Below are positions 25,642-34,884 of a DNA stretch of 50,108 nt, one piece after another. The notes below the pieces were generated by a model that was not told the DNA's origin, searched no databases, and worked only from the letters and a program-made list of their open reading frames with translations. The DNA is from Nostoc sp. S13. GTDB taxonomy: Bacteria; Cyanobacteriota; Cyanobacteriia; Cyanobacteriales; Nostocaceae. The DNA lies in contig NZ_JAQYWQ010000040.1 in assembly GCF_029379315.1 (NCBI RefSeq), positions 1 to 50,108 on the forward strand, written 5' to 3'. Numbering within the stretch: position 1 is the stretch's first letter; each line of letters opens with the position of its first letter. Made by a program: the position numbers and the translations under genes.

Positions 25642-26949
25642 ATGGTCAAAGTTCAGATAGTTATAAAAAAAGTTTTATGGAAAAATGATTTCCTATTTCC
25701 AGCAGGAATATGGCTTGCCAGCCGAATATTCATCTGGACTGCCATGTTGCTGGTTGCGCCAAAACTACCGTTACCAGCAGAAGATTTTTTGCCCCCTTTT
25801 GGCTGGGGCGTTTTTGATGCCTGGGATAGTATCCATTATCGAGCGATCGCTACTTCTGGATATGAATTTGTGAATGACGGCAAGCAACATAATCTGGCCT
25901 TCTTTCCCCTGTTTCCCTTAAGTATCTGGGTTTTGATGAAGTTGGGCTTACCGTTTGAATTAGCAGGTACGTTAGTCAACAACTTGGCATTTTTTGCCGC
26001 GCTTTACTGTTTGTACTTTTGGATCAAAGAGCATTATGGCATCAATGCAGCACATTGGGCCACTGCTGTAGTTTCCTGGTATCCATCGTCCATGTTTACG
26101 GGAGTGATTTACACAGAGGGGCTGTATTTGTTTTTGAGTACGGCGACTTTGCGGGCTTTCGATCAAAAGCAGTATGGCTGGACTGCCCTTTGGGGCGCGA
26201 TGGCGACAGCAACACGTCCTACAGGTATGGCACTAATTCCGGCATTGGCGATCGCAGCCTGGAAAGAACGCCGACCACCCATTGCCTACATAGCTGGTTT
26301 TACTACCGCTATTGGCATACTTCTATTCAGCTTGTATTGTGCGATTTATTTTGGCGACCCTTTAGCTTTTATCGAAGCACAACGGGGATGGCGACCAACT
26401 CTAGGATTTGATTGGCAGGGTTGGTTAAATATGCTGATGCAAATTGCAGTTGGCAGAAAAAATTGGCAACATGGTTGGGTTCAAAACTCCTCTGGCGGGA
26501 TTCAAGACCCCTGGTATCTCTTGTTAGTTAGTGCGATCGTTGCCAGTGGCTCTTTTTTATGGCGTTTCCGTCAACGTTTTAGTTCTATGAAATTAGTCTA
26601 TGGCTTTTATCTTTTAATCTTATTTTTGTTGATTCAGGCCAGCGAACAGTGGATCAATAACTTGCTCAACTTGTTCATGGTTTTAGGTGGTGGCTATGTG
26701 TTGTGGCGCTTACACACGCAATTGTCCCCAGTTACAGTTATTTATGGCTTTTGTGGTATTGGTTTGCTGCTAGCCTCTGGAGGTACCATCTCCTTGAGCC
26801 GTCTCGCCTACGGTATTGTGCCTTTGAATATAGCCATTGGTTTACTGCTATCTCGCCATCCTCGTCAGGGATATTTAATATTGGGCGCTTTTGTGATATT
26901 ACTAGCCAAAATAGCTGTAGGCTTTGCCCAAGAGCATTGGGTTGGTTAG
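25642..26949 (+). CDS. PIG-V-like membrane mannosyltransferase
   Basis: A polytopic membrane protein of about 435 residues with ten or more hydrophobic segments. The first lumenal/periplasmic loop has FDAWDSIHYRAIATSGYEF, where the Asp and the following HY match the active-site loop of PIG-V/GT-C mannosyltransferases. AFFPLFPLSIW and YTEGLYLFLS are further family features. Such enzymes use a lipid-linked sugar donor, so a role in cell-surface glycan or glycolipid synthesis is likely; acceptor and donor are unknown. A GTG at 25600 would give 14 more residues, but the hydrophobic protein starts naturally at MVKVQIVIKK. It is followed at once by a TnpB relic. Confidence 0.78.
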   Translation: MVKVQIVIKKVLWKNDFLFPAGIWLASRIFIWTAMLLVAPKLPLPAEDFLPPFGWGVFDAWDSIHYRAIATSGYEFVNDGKQHNLAFFPLFPLSIWVLMKLGLPFELAGTLVNNLAFFAALYCLYFWIKEHYGINAAHWATAVVSWYPSSMFTGVIYTEGLYLFLSTATLRAFDQKQYGWTALWGAMATATRPTGMALIPALAIAAWKERRPPIAYIAGFTTAIGILLFSLYCAIYFGDPLAFIEAQRGWRPTLGFDWQGWLNMLMQIAVGRKNWQHGWVQNSSGGIQDPWYLLLVSAIVASGSFLWRFRQRFSSMKLVYGFYLLILFLLIQASEQWINNLLNLFMVLGGGYVLWRLHTQLSPVTVIYGFCGIGLLLASGGTISLSRLAYGIVPLNIAIGLLLSRHPRQGYLILGAFVILLAKIAVGFAQEHWVG

Positions 26950-26983
26950 GTGAGTTCGATAAATCTCTGCCTGCCTTAAACAC

Positions 26984-27404
26984 ATGAAAACCTTGAAGTT
27001 TAAACTTTATAGTCACAAGCGCAATTGACCCTTGGTATCCCTCAAGCAAAACCTGTTCTTCCTGTGGTCATATTTTAAAATCTTTAGATTTATCAGTCAG
27101 ACGATGGGGTTGTCCTTGGTGTCAGTCAGAAAATGACCGGGATAAGAATGCTATAGGAATCGTATTTAATTTTTGAAATTATCTACGTAGGCGGGGAGTG
27201 GGGAGTGGGGAGTGGGGAGTAGGGAATAGGGAATAAGGAATTAGGCTTTTCGAGTTGTACCGAGATTTTTCAGAAATCAAATATTAATCCTATAGTGCAA
27301 ATATTAAAATGGTTGGGGGTTCAACCATAGGCGTAGGGGATGTAAGACAGTCTAAGACCGCAATCCCTGTCTGATGCCTGAATCCCCCGATTTAAAATCG
27401 GGGG
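26984..27404 (+). mobile_element. IS605/IS200-group TnpB element relic with internal deletion
   Basis: ATG at 26984 begins MKTLKFKLYSHKRN, the classic N terminus of TnpB, followed at once by a stop. Downstream (27037-27174) is the C-terminal zinc finger and RuvC end: PSSKTCSSCGHILKSLDL, then WGCPWCQSENDRDKNAIG, with CxxC...CxxC and the last catalytic Asp. Some 300 codons between are missing. A perfect hairpin CCCCCGATTT/AAATCGGGGG (27384-27393 with 27395-27404) resembles the subterminal right-end hairpin of this group. The relic therefore keeps both ends of the gene and a candidate right end, as in internally deleted non-autonomous derivatives. A GGGGAGT heptamer array (27190-27246) sits inside. 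Confidence 0.7.
27190..27246. repeat. GGGGAGT heptamer array
   Basis: About four copies of GGGGAGT followed by degenerate GGGAATA units, inserted between the TnpB 3' end and its candidate right-end hairpin. Confidence 0.8.
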
Positions 27405-27531
27405 AGTGGCTCAAATAGTAAAAGCTCTTAGAGGTCTTTTTATTCAAGTAATTAGGCGATACAGCAATTGTATTGAGATACCAGTTCTCAAATTTTCAGC
27501 GCCCAACTTGAACATTTTCATGATTACTAAG

Positions 27532-27891
27532 TCACTTCACTTCACTGGGTTCAAACTTAGCCACCTTACCTTTCTTAATGGCGACAATTACATCATAGGT
27601 TGAACAGTAAGAGAATGTGACATTGTTGGCTTTGTTATAAAGGTTAACTACATGACCTGCTCCACCTGGCTGGATACCAATTGGCTCCAAATCCCCAAAA
27701 AAGAAACGACGCAGCTGATCGCCACTACCAATTTGACCCTTATTTTTAGTGAGTAATGCTATTTTCTGATTTACAGACAATTCCTGAGCTGATGCCTGAA
27801 CTAATGTAGGATTGATTACTTTCAATGGTGCTTCCCAAACCGTTAAAAAACCAGTAAAGGCAACAGTTGCGATTAAGGGTGCGAATTTCAT
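27532..27891 (-). CDS. Secreted protein, function unknown
   Basis: A 119-residue protein with a probable signal peptide or N-terminal anchor (MKFAPLIATVAFTGFLTVWE). The mature part contains KGQIGSGDQLRRFFFGD and a central GGAGHVVNLYNKA segment. I do not recognise a family. The start is supported by GGAGCCACAG directly upstream of the ATG. Two cysteine-free halves and no membrane helix after the signal suggest a small soluble periplasmic protein. It converges on the TnpB relic and is divergent from the EamA transporter gene at 28147 with a 255-bp gap. Confidence 0.6.
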   Translation of the reverse strand: MKFAPLIATVAFTGFLTVWEAPLKVINPTLVQASAQELSVNQKIALLTKNKGQIGSGDQLRRFFFGDLEPIGIQPGGAGHVVNLYNKANNVTFSYCSTYDVIVAIKKGKVAKFEPSEVK

Positions 27892-28146
27892 CTGTGGCTC
27901 CTAATATTTTAGTATCCCGAACACCCAAAATATCCCAGATGGTACTGAGAACTTATTGAAACTAAGCCATAATTTTCATGAATTTATTCTTTAATAAAAT
28001 TTAGTTAATTCTCAGCATTTTCTCAGCAAATAACGATATATCAAAGTCGCACGAGAATTTCAGCCTTCTCTCAGCTAAACCTCATTTTTAACTGAATAAG
28101 AGCAACTTAGAATAATGAGCAATACCTTTATTGTAATGCTGTTATT

Positions 28147-29205
28147 GTGACTAGACCTAAAAGGCGACATCGCCCAATTCACAGAATTTCTGGACAAACA
28201 TATCTCTGGCTAGCAATCCTCATTTTCGGAGCCTCTAGTGCAGTGACTCGCAAGCTCACAGAAATTGGTGCCCAACACTTTATCGGTGGTCGTAATCCGA
28301 TTTCTTTGTGTAATGTTTTATTTGTGGGAAACCTTTGTGCCTTGATGCTTTTGATAGTAATCTATGGACGACAGTGGAACAAAGCTACTTTGAAACAACT
28401 ATCAAGAAAGGATTGGGTTAGTCTAACAGCAGTAGCTATCTTATCAGGAGCGCTAGCCCCCGGCTTAATTTTCCAAGCACTGGCACTTACAGGGGTCAAT
28501 AATGTGATTTTAGTAGGACGTTTGGAACTGCCTTTAACTCTAGCTTTATCAGTTTGGTTGTTAAAAGAACGAGTAAGTCTTTGGGAGTTTATAGGGGCAG
28601 TTGTCGCTTTTGTTGGCGTTACCCTAACTATTCTCCTTCAGCCTCCAGGCGAAGCCATGATGAATATGAGAGGTTTACAAGTGGGCTTAGGGGAACTTCT
28701 GGTAGCAGTAGGATCTGTGGCTGTAGCTGTTTCCACAATTATTGGCAAAAAATACCTCTCAGAGATCCCTTTAGGGATTTACAGTATCTTTCGTACTGCT
28801 CTGGGAACCGTAATCTTTTTCTTTTTTGCTTTAACGCTTTATGGTAGTGACCATTTTGCTGATGTACTCTCACCGTTTCTGTGGCAGTGGATGTTCCTTT
28901 ATGGTGGGTTAATTGTGGTGGTAGGTCAGTCATTCTGGATTAAAGGCTTGAGAACTTCCACTGTATCTACGGCTTCCTTGGTTGGCTCGTTTACTCCCAT
29001 TGTGGGTATTGTCGCAGCTTATTTAATTTTGGGTGAAGCTCCCACCTTACCTCAATATATCGGCGGCAGTGTTATTTTAGTTGGCCTATTCTTGAGTCAA
29101 CTTGGCAAAATGCAACAGACTTCTGGCAAAGTCGCGTTTTCTGTGGTGGGTTCTACTCAAGCAGAACAAGAGGTAGAAATTGGTATGGGATTTAAGGGGA
29201 TTTAA
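28147..29205 (+). CDS. EamA-domain (DMT superfamily) transporter
   Basis: An inner-membrane protein of 352 residues with about ten TM segments in two EamA repeats (residues 15-155 and 180-315). Family marks include the GRLELPLTLALSVWLLKERV end of repeat one and SLVGSFTPIVGIVAAYLILGEAP in repeat two. Drug/metabolite transporters export or import small metabolites; the substrate is not predictable here. The start is GTG at 28147 without a strong ribosome-binding site. A short polar C-terminal tail follows the last TM. It precedes another EamA locus on the same strand but is not its close paralogue. Confidence 0.85.
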   Translation: MTRPKRRHRPIHRISGQTYLWLAILIFGASSAVTRKLTEIGAQHFIGGRNPISLCNVLFVGNLCALMLLIVIYGRQWNKATLKQLSRKDWVSLTAVAILSGALAPGLIFQALALTGVNNVILVGRLELPLTLALSVWLLKERVSLWEFIGAVVAFVGVTLTILLQPPGEAMMNMRGLQVGLGELLVAVGSVAVAVSTIIGKKYLSEIPLGIYSIFRTALGTVIFFFFALTLYGSDHFADVLSPFLWQWMFLYGGLIVVVGQSFWIKGLRTSTVSTASLVGSFTPIVGIVAAYLILGEAPTLPQYIGGSVILVGLFLSQLGKMQQTSGKVAFSVVGSTQAEQEVEIGMGFKGI

Positions 29206-29342
29206 AAGTACTCAATTTTTCAATGCGATTAGACGACCATCTCAGATTATCATTATTTTTTAAGCTTGAACTCTTGATTTTTGTTGAGTAATTTATTCTT
29301 TGGAAGTCCCTTATTGGTAAGAAGTTGAATTTTAATTTTCTA

Positions 29343-30306
29343 ATGAATGTATCCAATCAAACGAAGATAGCCCTTGGTTCATTATTTATAGGTGTAGGTG
29401 CTATATCTTTTGGCTCTATTTTCGTGAGATTGAGCGAAACTGAACTCAGCCCCAACGCCACTGTATTTAATCGCCTTTGGCTTGGTAGTGTGGTCTTTTT
29501 GCTCTGGCATGGATACAAGGCGATATGTCAACGACTTTCCTTAGAGAAACCTGTAGAACAGCAGCCCTACAACAGTCAGGATTTGTGGCTATTGCTTGGT
29601 GGCGGTATTTTTTGGGCTGCTACTTTAGTCTTTTTGGCTTGGTCGCTGACTCAAACTAGCGTCGCGATCTCTAGTGTCTTACATAATCTTTCCCCCATAT
29701 CTACTAGCTTAGGAGTGTGGCTATTATTTCGTCAGGGTTTTGAGAACCAATTCCTGATTGGGATGAGGATCGCACTTGGGGGGCGATCGCCATTGAATTT
29801 GAGGGGCTGCAAATCACCACAGACGAAGTTCAAGGAGGCTTGGCTGCGATCGTTTCGGCAATTTTCTTGAGTGCATACCTACTGATCATAGAAAAATTAC
29901 GAACCAAATTTTCTCCGGCTACAATCCAGTTGTGGATCTGTGCGATCGCGGCTCTAGTCATCTTCTCCATACTTTTGTTCACTCAAGATCAGGTTTTTCC
30001 TCTACAGTCAGTGGGTGGCTTTGGGTCATTTCCCTAGCCATGATCTGCCAAGTTTTAGGTCATGGGCTTTTGACCTATAGCCTTGCCACATTTTCCTCTG
30101 TAATTGTCTTCTTAGTGCATTTGTTAGAGCCAGTATTTAGCGGCATTTTCGCTCTGGTAATATTTTCGGAAAAATTAACTGGCTCAAATTGGGTAGATTT
30201 CGCTCTAATTTTAATTAGTTTATACTTAGCCGTATCTAGCCAAGCTGTTGTTAATTACCCGTTCCAGGAATCAGTTAAAAGTATAGTTAACACTTTCGTT
30301 AAAAGT
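29343..30306 (+). pseudogene. EamA-type transporter, first half of a tandem fusion, with two frameshifts
   Basis: The frame from ATG 29343 (MNVSNQTKIALGSLFIGVGA) encodes repeat one of an EamA transporter up to LIGMRIALGG. At a run of six G (29778-29783), next to a HIP1 site, the frame slips: one more G would give GGAIAIEFEGLQITTDEVQG. That second frame continues through VSAIFLSAYLLIIEKL to about 30012, where another missing G (GTGGGTGG) shifts into the frame reading GWLWVISLAMICQVLGHGLL. From there it runs in frame, through a linker (SVKSIVNTFVKS), into the transporter at 30307. Both lesions are single-base losses in G runs. Confidence 0.8.
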
Positions 30307-31272
30307 ATGACGACCAAACTGTCATCACTAAAGCAACAATTCTCCGAAACACCAGCTTTCCTGGGAACTATCTCATTATTTTTTGCCCTAATTCCTCTAT
30401 CTTTGGCACCATCTCTGGCAAAATTGTGCGAACAAGAAATTGGTGCAAATGCCATAGGATTTCACCGCAGTTGGATCGCCGCAGCCGTCTTTGGGCTGTG
30501 GAATGGACTTGAGGTTTTGCGCCGCCAACAATCTAATTATCAACCTATAGAACAGAAGCCTTTTACAAAACAAGACGTGTGGCTATTGTTGGCAATGGGA
30601 ACTGCTTCAACGATCTCCCTGTTGTTGTGGGCTTGGTCGCTGAGTCAAACTAGCGTTGCTAACGTGGCTTTACTGTCTAATTTGAATCCCTTATTCGTTG
30701 CTGCGGCTGGGTATCTGTTATTTGGTCGGCGCTTCGATAACAGATTTATTATTGGTCTGGTTATGGCGCTTTTAGGAGCGATCGCCTTTGAATTTCATAA
30801 GATCCAATTTGCGACTGACGAAATACTTGGTGATGCGCTAGCATTTCTCAGTGCGATTTTTATCGCCACGTATCTGCTGCTGATAGAACGACTCCAAACC
30901 CGATTTACTACCGTAACCATAATGCTCTGGCGCTGTGGAGTGACTACACTATTTCTATTGCCCATCCTCCCATTCATTGAAGAGAGATTGTTTCCCTATT
31001 CTTGGATGGGGTGGTTTTTCATCATTTTTCAAGCTCTCTTCTGCCAAGTGTTGGGTCAGGGACTTATAGCTTATAGCCTCAGCAGACTCTCGTCAGGCGT
31101 TGTCGCCGTTACCCTTCTTCTAAATCCAGTCCTGTCCTCCATTTTTGCTTGGTTCATTTTTTCAGAAGAAGTAGGTTTGTTTGACTGGCTGACTTTTGCT
31201 GTAGTTTTAGTGGGTATCTATCTAGCCCAATCTAGTCAATCTACTCTTCAAGTCACGAACGAAGAATCATAG
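30307..31272 (+). CDS. EamA-domain transporter, second half of the tandem fusion
   Basis: A complete ten-TM EamA unit of 321 residues if started at the ATG at 30307 (MTTKLSSLKQQFSETPAFLG). It is paralogous to the broken unit before it. Compare FTKQDVWLLLAMG with YNSQDLWLLLGGG, AWSLSQTSVANVALLSNLNP with AWSLTQTSVAISSVLHNLSP, and CQVLGQGLIAYSLSRLSSGV with CQVLGHGLLTYSLATFSSVI. The open frame extends upstream to at least 29932 and joins the C-terminal half of the first unit, so the ancestral product was probably one 20-TM polypeptide. With the first unit frameshifted, this part could still be made from an internal start. The substrate is unknown. Confidence 0.75.
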   Translation: MTTKLSSLKQQFSETPAFLGTISLFFALIPLSLAPSLAKLCEQEIGANAIGFHRSWIAAAVFGLWNGLEVLRRQQSNYQPIEQKPFTKQDVWLLLAMGTASTISLLLWAWSLSQTSVANVALLSNLNPLFVAAAGYLLFGRRFDNRFIIGLVMALLGAIAFEFHKIQFATDEILGDALAFLSAIFIATYLLLIERLQTRFTTVTIMLWRCGVTTLFLLPILPFIEERLFPYSWMGWFFIIFQALFCQVLGQGLIAYSLSRLSSGVVAVTLLLNPVLSSIFAWFIFSEEVGLFDWLTFAVVLVGIYLAQSSQSTLQVTNEES

Positions 31273-31335
31273 CACCTTTAAAATTCAAAATCAAGAAATA
31301 ATTCGGCATACTTTGTGATTCAAACATCCTCTTAA

Positions 31336-32916
31336 CTATGGTGAAATCAGTGTAAATCCTTTAGCTGTTCCGATAATTTTACTACCAGTTAAATTTATTT
31401 GCTGTAAAGCCACATTGTCTAACAGCAAATAAGATTTATTAGATAACATTTGTTGTAAAACTGGCACAGTTGCGGCAGTTACCTTGCAATCGCTGTAAAA
31501 GTCTAAACTAGGACGCCCATAAGCAAAAGAAGTATAAATTTGTGTTCCTGGTGAAACATTTGCTCGAATTAAGTCCGCTACTGGTTTAACGGGAAAAGCT
31601 TCCTTTAATTCCCAAATCCATGATTGTGAACTCATCAACAGTGCTAAAACTAAGTACATCCCAGAAAATAACACTGGAATAAAATTGCGATCGCGTTGTT
31701 TAATTAGCCATGCTGCGGTGGCCATACTTATTGCCAAAACAATGCTCATGACTATTAAAATAGGCTCTTTATTTGCAAAAATAAAGTAAACACAACCTCC
31801 TAAACCAGCAATAGCAATAATAGCCAGAAATATTGTCCAACTTCGCACCCTAAAATGACCGTACTGCCAAATTTCGCTAAGTTTAGCACCAATTGCCAAA
31901 GCTAAAAATGGATATACAGGCATAACATACCACGGCAGTTTAGTTCTCATTAAAGAGATAGTTCCTAAGTAAATAATTGTGCCAATAAGAATTAGGCGAC
32001 CCCAGGTAGTATGACGTTTTTTCCAAGCTAGATAAAAACCTCCAGGTAAAAATAATAGCCAAGGAAAACTATACTTAATTAACTCAATTAAATAGTACCA
32101 GGGAGGGCCACTATGACCTTCAACAACTTGTGCAAGGCGATTAAAGGTTTGTGCTTGAAAATTCACTTGGAGGAAATTACTACTATAATGTTGCCATTGA
32201 GCAGCAAACCAAGCGATCGCAGGTGCATTTCCGAAAAACATTCCCACTAATAAATAGGGGCTTGTTAACAAAGCAAACTGCTGATCTGCAATTAGGAATA
32301 AACAAGCGATCGCTCCTAGCGGCAAAACTATCATCCCTTTAGTTAGAGTGATTAACCCTAGACAAAATCCCACGCCTAGAGCATAGCGACGATTTTGACG
32401 TGCTTTTAATAAACAAAACAACAACAGCAAGAAAAAGGTAATAGTTGTACCATCTAGCATTGCTAGCCGTCCGTGACGCACCACAGGCAACATCGTCAGG
32501 TAAACTAAAGCGGCAAACAAAGCTGGTAAACTTTGGTTAAAAAGCAAACATCCTACCAAGTAAAGCAAAGGCACTCCCAAGGCAGTTAACACTGCACCTG
32601 GTAAACGTGTTGTCCACTCATTCACGCCTCCGATGGAGTAAGTCCAAGCTATTAGCAAGTGCATCAAGGGTGGCTTATTATGATAAGGTTCACCTCCCAA
32701 GGTGGGATAAAGCCAATGCATTGAACCAAGTGGGGCACGCCAAATTTCACGGGCAACCTGTGCCACAGTTCCTTCATCCCAATCTCGTAAAGGGGAGTTT
32801 CCCAAAAATATCAGCCATAGAACTAGAGATATTACCAGTAGGCTAAATAACCATTCTTTTTCTCGGAATATGACGGTTCTTTTTGTGAATAGTTTTATAA
32901 TATTTGGGCGGTACAT
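31336..32916 (-). CDS. ArnT-like GT39/PMT_2 family glycosyltransferase
   Basis: A multi-pass GT-C glycosyltransferase of 526 residues. The first periplasmic loop contains RDWDEGT (residues 44-50) with the catalytic-type acidic residues of ArnT/PMT enzymes. LGGEPYHNKPPLMHLLIAWT and VRHGRLAMLDGTT, both conserved in the family, follow. About eleven TM segments and a small C-terminal soluble domain (after about residue 430) fit this family. Expected chemistry is transfer of a sugar from a polyprenyl-phosphate donor to a lipid or protein acceptor; the acceptor is unknown. It is divergent from the DUF2079 gene, with only 77 bp between them, which suggests joint control. Confidence 0.88.
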   Translation of the reverse strand: MYRPNIIKLFTKRTVIFREKEWLFSLLVISLVLWLIFLGNSPLRDWDEGTVAQVAREIWRAPLGSMHWLYPTLGGEPYHNKPPLMHLLIAWTYSIGGVNEWTTRLPGAVLTALGVPLLYLVGCLLFNQSLPALFAALVYLTMLPVVRHGRLAMLDGTTITFFLLLLFCLLKARQNRRYALGVGFCLGLITLTKGMIVLPLGAIACLFLIADQQFALLTSPYLLVGMFFGNAPAIAWFAAQWQHYSSNFLQVNFQAQTFNRLAQVVEGHSGPPWYYLIELIKYSFPWLLFLPGGFYLAWKKRHTTWGRLILIGTIIYLGTISLMRTKLPWYVMPVYPFLALAIGAKLSEIWQYGHFRVRSWTIFLAIIAIAGLGGCVYFIFANKEPILIVMSIVLAISMATAAWLIKQRDRNFIPVLFSGMYLVLALLMSSQSWIWELKEAFPVKPVADLIRANVSPGTQIYTSFAYGRPSLDFYSDCKVTAATVPVLQQMLSNKSYLLLDNVALQQINLTGSKIIGTAKGFTLISP

Positions 32917-32993
32917 TTAGGGCTGATTATGGTAGTGAATAATATTGCTAATTATGTCTCTAAAATACTCACGATGGATACTTTTTTGATAGG
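32917..32993. promoter_or_regulatory. Short divergent promoter region, GT39 / DUF2079
   Basis: 77 bp separate two divergent membrane-protein genes, so both promoters must overlap here. The sequence is AT-rich. No operator symmetry was recognised. Confidence 0.4.
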
Positions 32994-34382
32994 ATGAGGA
33001 AAAAACTGAATCAGCTTGGTTATCTTGGTTGGATAATTGGCGTGAGTACTTTAATTTTGTTTGGGTGCAGCAGTTTACGACACGAGTTGTTTCAATCAAA
33101 CGCTTTTGACTTAGGAATTTTTGACCAGGCGGTTTATTTAATTAGTCAAGGGCAACCGCCTATTAGTTCTTTCATCGGTTTTCATATTCTCGGCGATCAT
33201 GCTGCTTGGATATTCTATCCTTTAGCTTTATTGTATAAAATATATCCCAGTGTTTACTGGTTATTTGCTGTGCAAGCAGCTGTGGCATTAGGCGCTTTGC
33301 CGACTTGGCATCTAGCCCGTCAAGCTGGACTGAAGGAAAACCAAGCAATAGCGATCGCATTTGTGTATCTCTTGTATCCGTTGGTGTTTAACGCCAATTT
33401 ATTCGATTTTCATCCGGAAATGATAGCTTTACCGCTACTATTGACGGCGGTTTTAGCAGCACGGTTAGATCAGGTAGGTTGGTTTTGTTTAAGTATTTTC
33501 CTTGTTTTGGGATGTAAGGAGGTATTGTCCCTCACCGTTGTTGGAATGGGAGTTTGGTTACTTTTGTTTGAAAAGCGGCGTTTATATGGTGCGATCGCTC
33601 TTGGTGCTGGTGTGGCCTGGTTTCTGATTGCTACTCAGGTAATTATTCCTTTTTTCAACAGTGCAGAAGCAGTAGCAATGGTACGTTACAGCTATTTAGG
33701 TAATTCAATTCTAGACATTGCTAAAAATATAGTGTTTCAGCCAACACTGATCTTGGAAAAGGTTTTTTCACTGAATAACCTGGAATATTTGCTTCTGCTG
33801 CTAGCACCTGTGATTTGGGGGTTTTCTCCACAAGCAATAAAACCTTTGGTAGGAGCTATTCCTTGTTTGGCAGTCAACATTCTAGCTGATTACCAACCTC
33901 AAAAAGACTTGGTACATCAATACTCTATTCCAGCGCTACCATTCCTGTTGTTGGCTGTAATTTCTAGTCTCGCCGCAGGTAGGGGATGGCTACAAAATAG
34001 ACGAGCGATTATCCTGTGGTCATTGGTGATGTTTTTGAGTCTGGCAAAATTTACCTATTTTGGAGGTAAATATTTAGAATCTATAGATACTTGGCAAGCT
34101 ACAAAACAAGCGATCGCTCAGATTCAAACTAAAGGAAGTGTTTACACCACAGCAGAAATGTCTCCGCATTTAAGCAATCGAAGATTAGTTATGTTTACAA
34201 ATGCCGATTCCCCACCTGCTGATTTAAATACTTTTAATTATGTATTGCTGAATCTCCGTCATCCTGGCTGGGTAAGTAATCAGGAGTTTGCTGCTAGCTT
34301 GGTCAATCAACTGAAAAATAATCAAGAATTTCAGTTGAAATATCAACGTGATGATGTATATTTATTTGTCAAAGTTGCCTGA
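32994..34382 (+). CDS. DUF2079 family membrane protein
   Basis: A 462-residue protein with about ten TM segments and the DUF2079 landmarks: NAFDLGIFDQAVYLISQG (near residues 37-55), GDHAAWIFYPLALLY (near 67-81) and NLFDFHPEMIALPLLL (near 133-148). DUF2079 proteins have a GT-C-like architecture, with the Asp residues in FDLGIFDQ and FDFHPE as possible active-site acids, but no activity is established. The pairing with a GT39 glycosyltransferase supports a role in polyprenyl-linked sugar transfer. The soluble C-terminal tail (residues 375-462) resembles the periplasmic domain of such enzymes. Confidence 0.85.
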   Translation: MRKKLNQLGYLGWIIGVSTLILFGCSSLRHELFQSNAFDLGIFDQAVYLISQGQPPISSFIGFHILGDHAAWIFYPLALLYKIYPSVYWLFAVQAAVALGALPTWHLARQAGLKENQAIAIAFVYLLYPLVFNANLFDFHPEMIALPLLLTAVLAARLDQVGWFCLSIFLVLGCKEVLSLTVVGMGVWLLLFEKRRLYGAIALGAGVAWFLIATQVIIPFFNSAEAVAMVRYSYLGNSILDIAKNIVFQPTLILEKVFSLNNLEYLLLLLAPVIWGFSPQAIKPLVGAIPCLAVNILADYQPQKDLVHQYSIPALPFLLLAVISSLAAGRGWLQNRRAIILWSLVMFLSLAKFTYFGGKYLESIDTWQATKQAIAQIQTKGSVYTTAEMSPHLSNRRLVMFTNADSPPADLNTFNYVLLNLRHPGWVSNQEFAASLVNQLKNNQEFQLKYQRDDVYLFVKVA

Positions 34383-34468
34383 TCAGCTGTTTTGAGATGA
34401 TTTTTTGGCATTCTTCTGACAACTTATCAAGTTCTGCGATAACGCAGTTCAAAGGGCGATAGGTAAAT

Positions 34469-34879
34469 ATGGTTTTCCAGTACACTAACGCATTTGTCAC
34501 CATAGCATCGGTTAATTACGATAAATTAGTAAATTTCTATACTAAATTGCTGGAGCAAAAGCCAGTTATTTTAATTCCAAATGTCTATGCTGAGTTTAAT
34601 TTGGTTAGTATGCGATTAGGTATTTTTAAACCAAAGAACACAAACGAATCTGAATTTGAAGCGATATCTAACGACAAGCCACTTTGTGTCTACACCAAAA
34701 GTAAGATAAGTTTGTGTTTAGAGGTGAGTAACTTAGAAGATGCGATCGCTCACCTAACTGCTTTGGGCTATCCCCCGCCAGGAAACATTTCCATTGCTGA
34801 CCACGGCAGAGAAATTTATGCCTATGACCCTGATGGCAACCGCCTGATTTTACATCAAGCCATAGTGAATGATAATTGA
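34469..34879 (+). CDS. VOC (glyoxalase/bleomycin-resistance) family protein
   Basis: A 136-residue vicinal-oxygen-chelate fold protein with two beta-alpha-beta-beta-beta modules: VTIASVNYDKLVNFYTKLLE at the N terminus, LCLEVSNLEDAIAHLTALGY in the middle and YAYDPDGNRLILHQ at the end. The usual metal-ligand His in the first strand and the Glu in the last strand (DPDGNRIEL in enzymes) are not seen, so a metal-dependent glyoxalase activity is doubtful. It may be a binding or resistance-type protein. It stands alone. Confidence 0.82.
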   Translation: MVFQYTNAFVTIASVNYDKLVNFYTKLLEQKPVILIPNVYAEFNLVSMRLGIFKPKNTNESEFEAISNDKPLCVYTKSKISLCLEVSNLEDAIAHLTALGYPPPGNISIADHGREIYAYDPDGNRLILHQAIVNDN

Positions 34880-34884
34880 TAAGT

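Noticed and set aside
27406..27603. 65-codon plus-strand frame after the TnpB relic
   Set aside because: It overlaps the 3' end of the secreted-protein gene on the other strand and has no ribosome-binding site or family.
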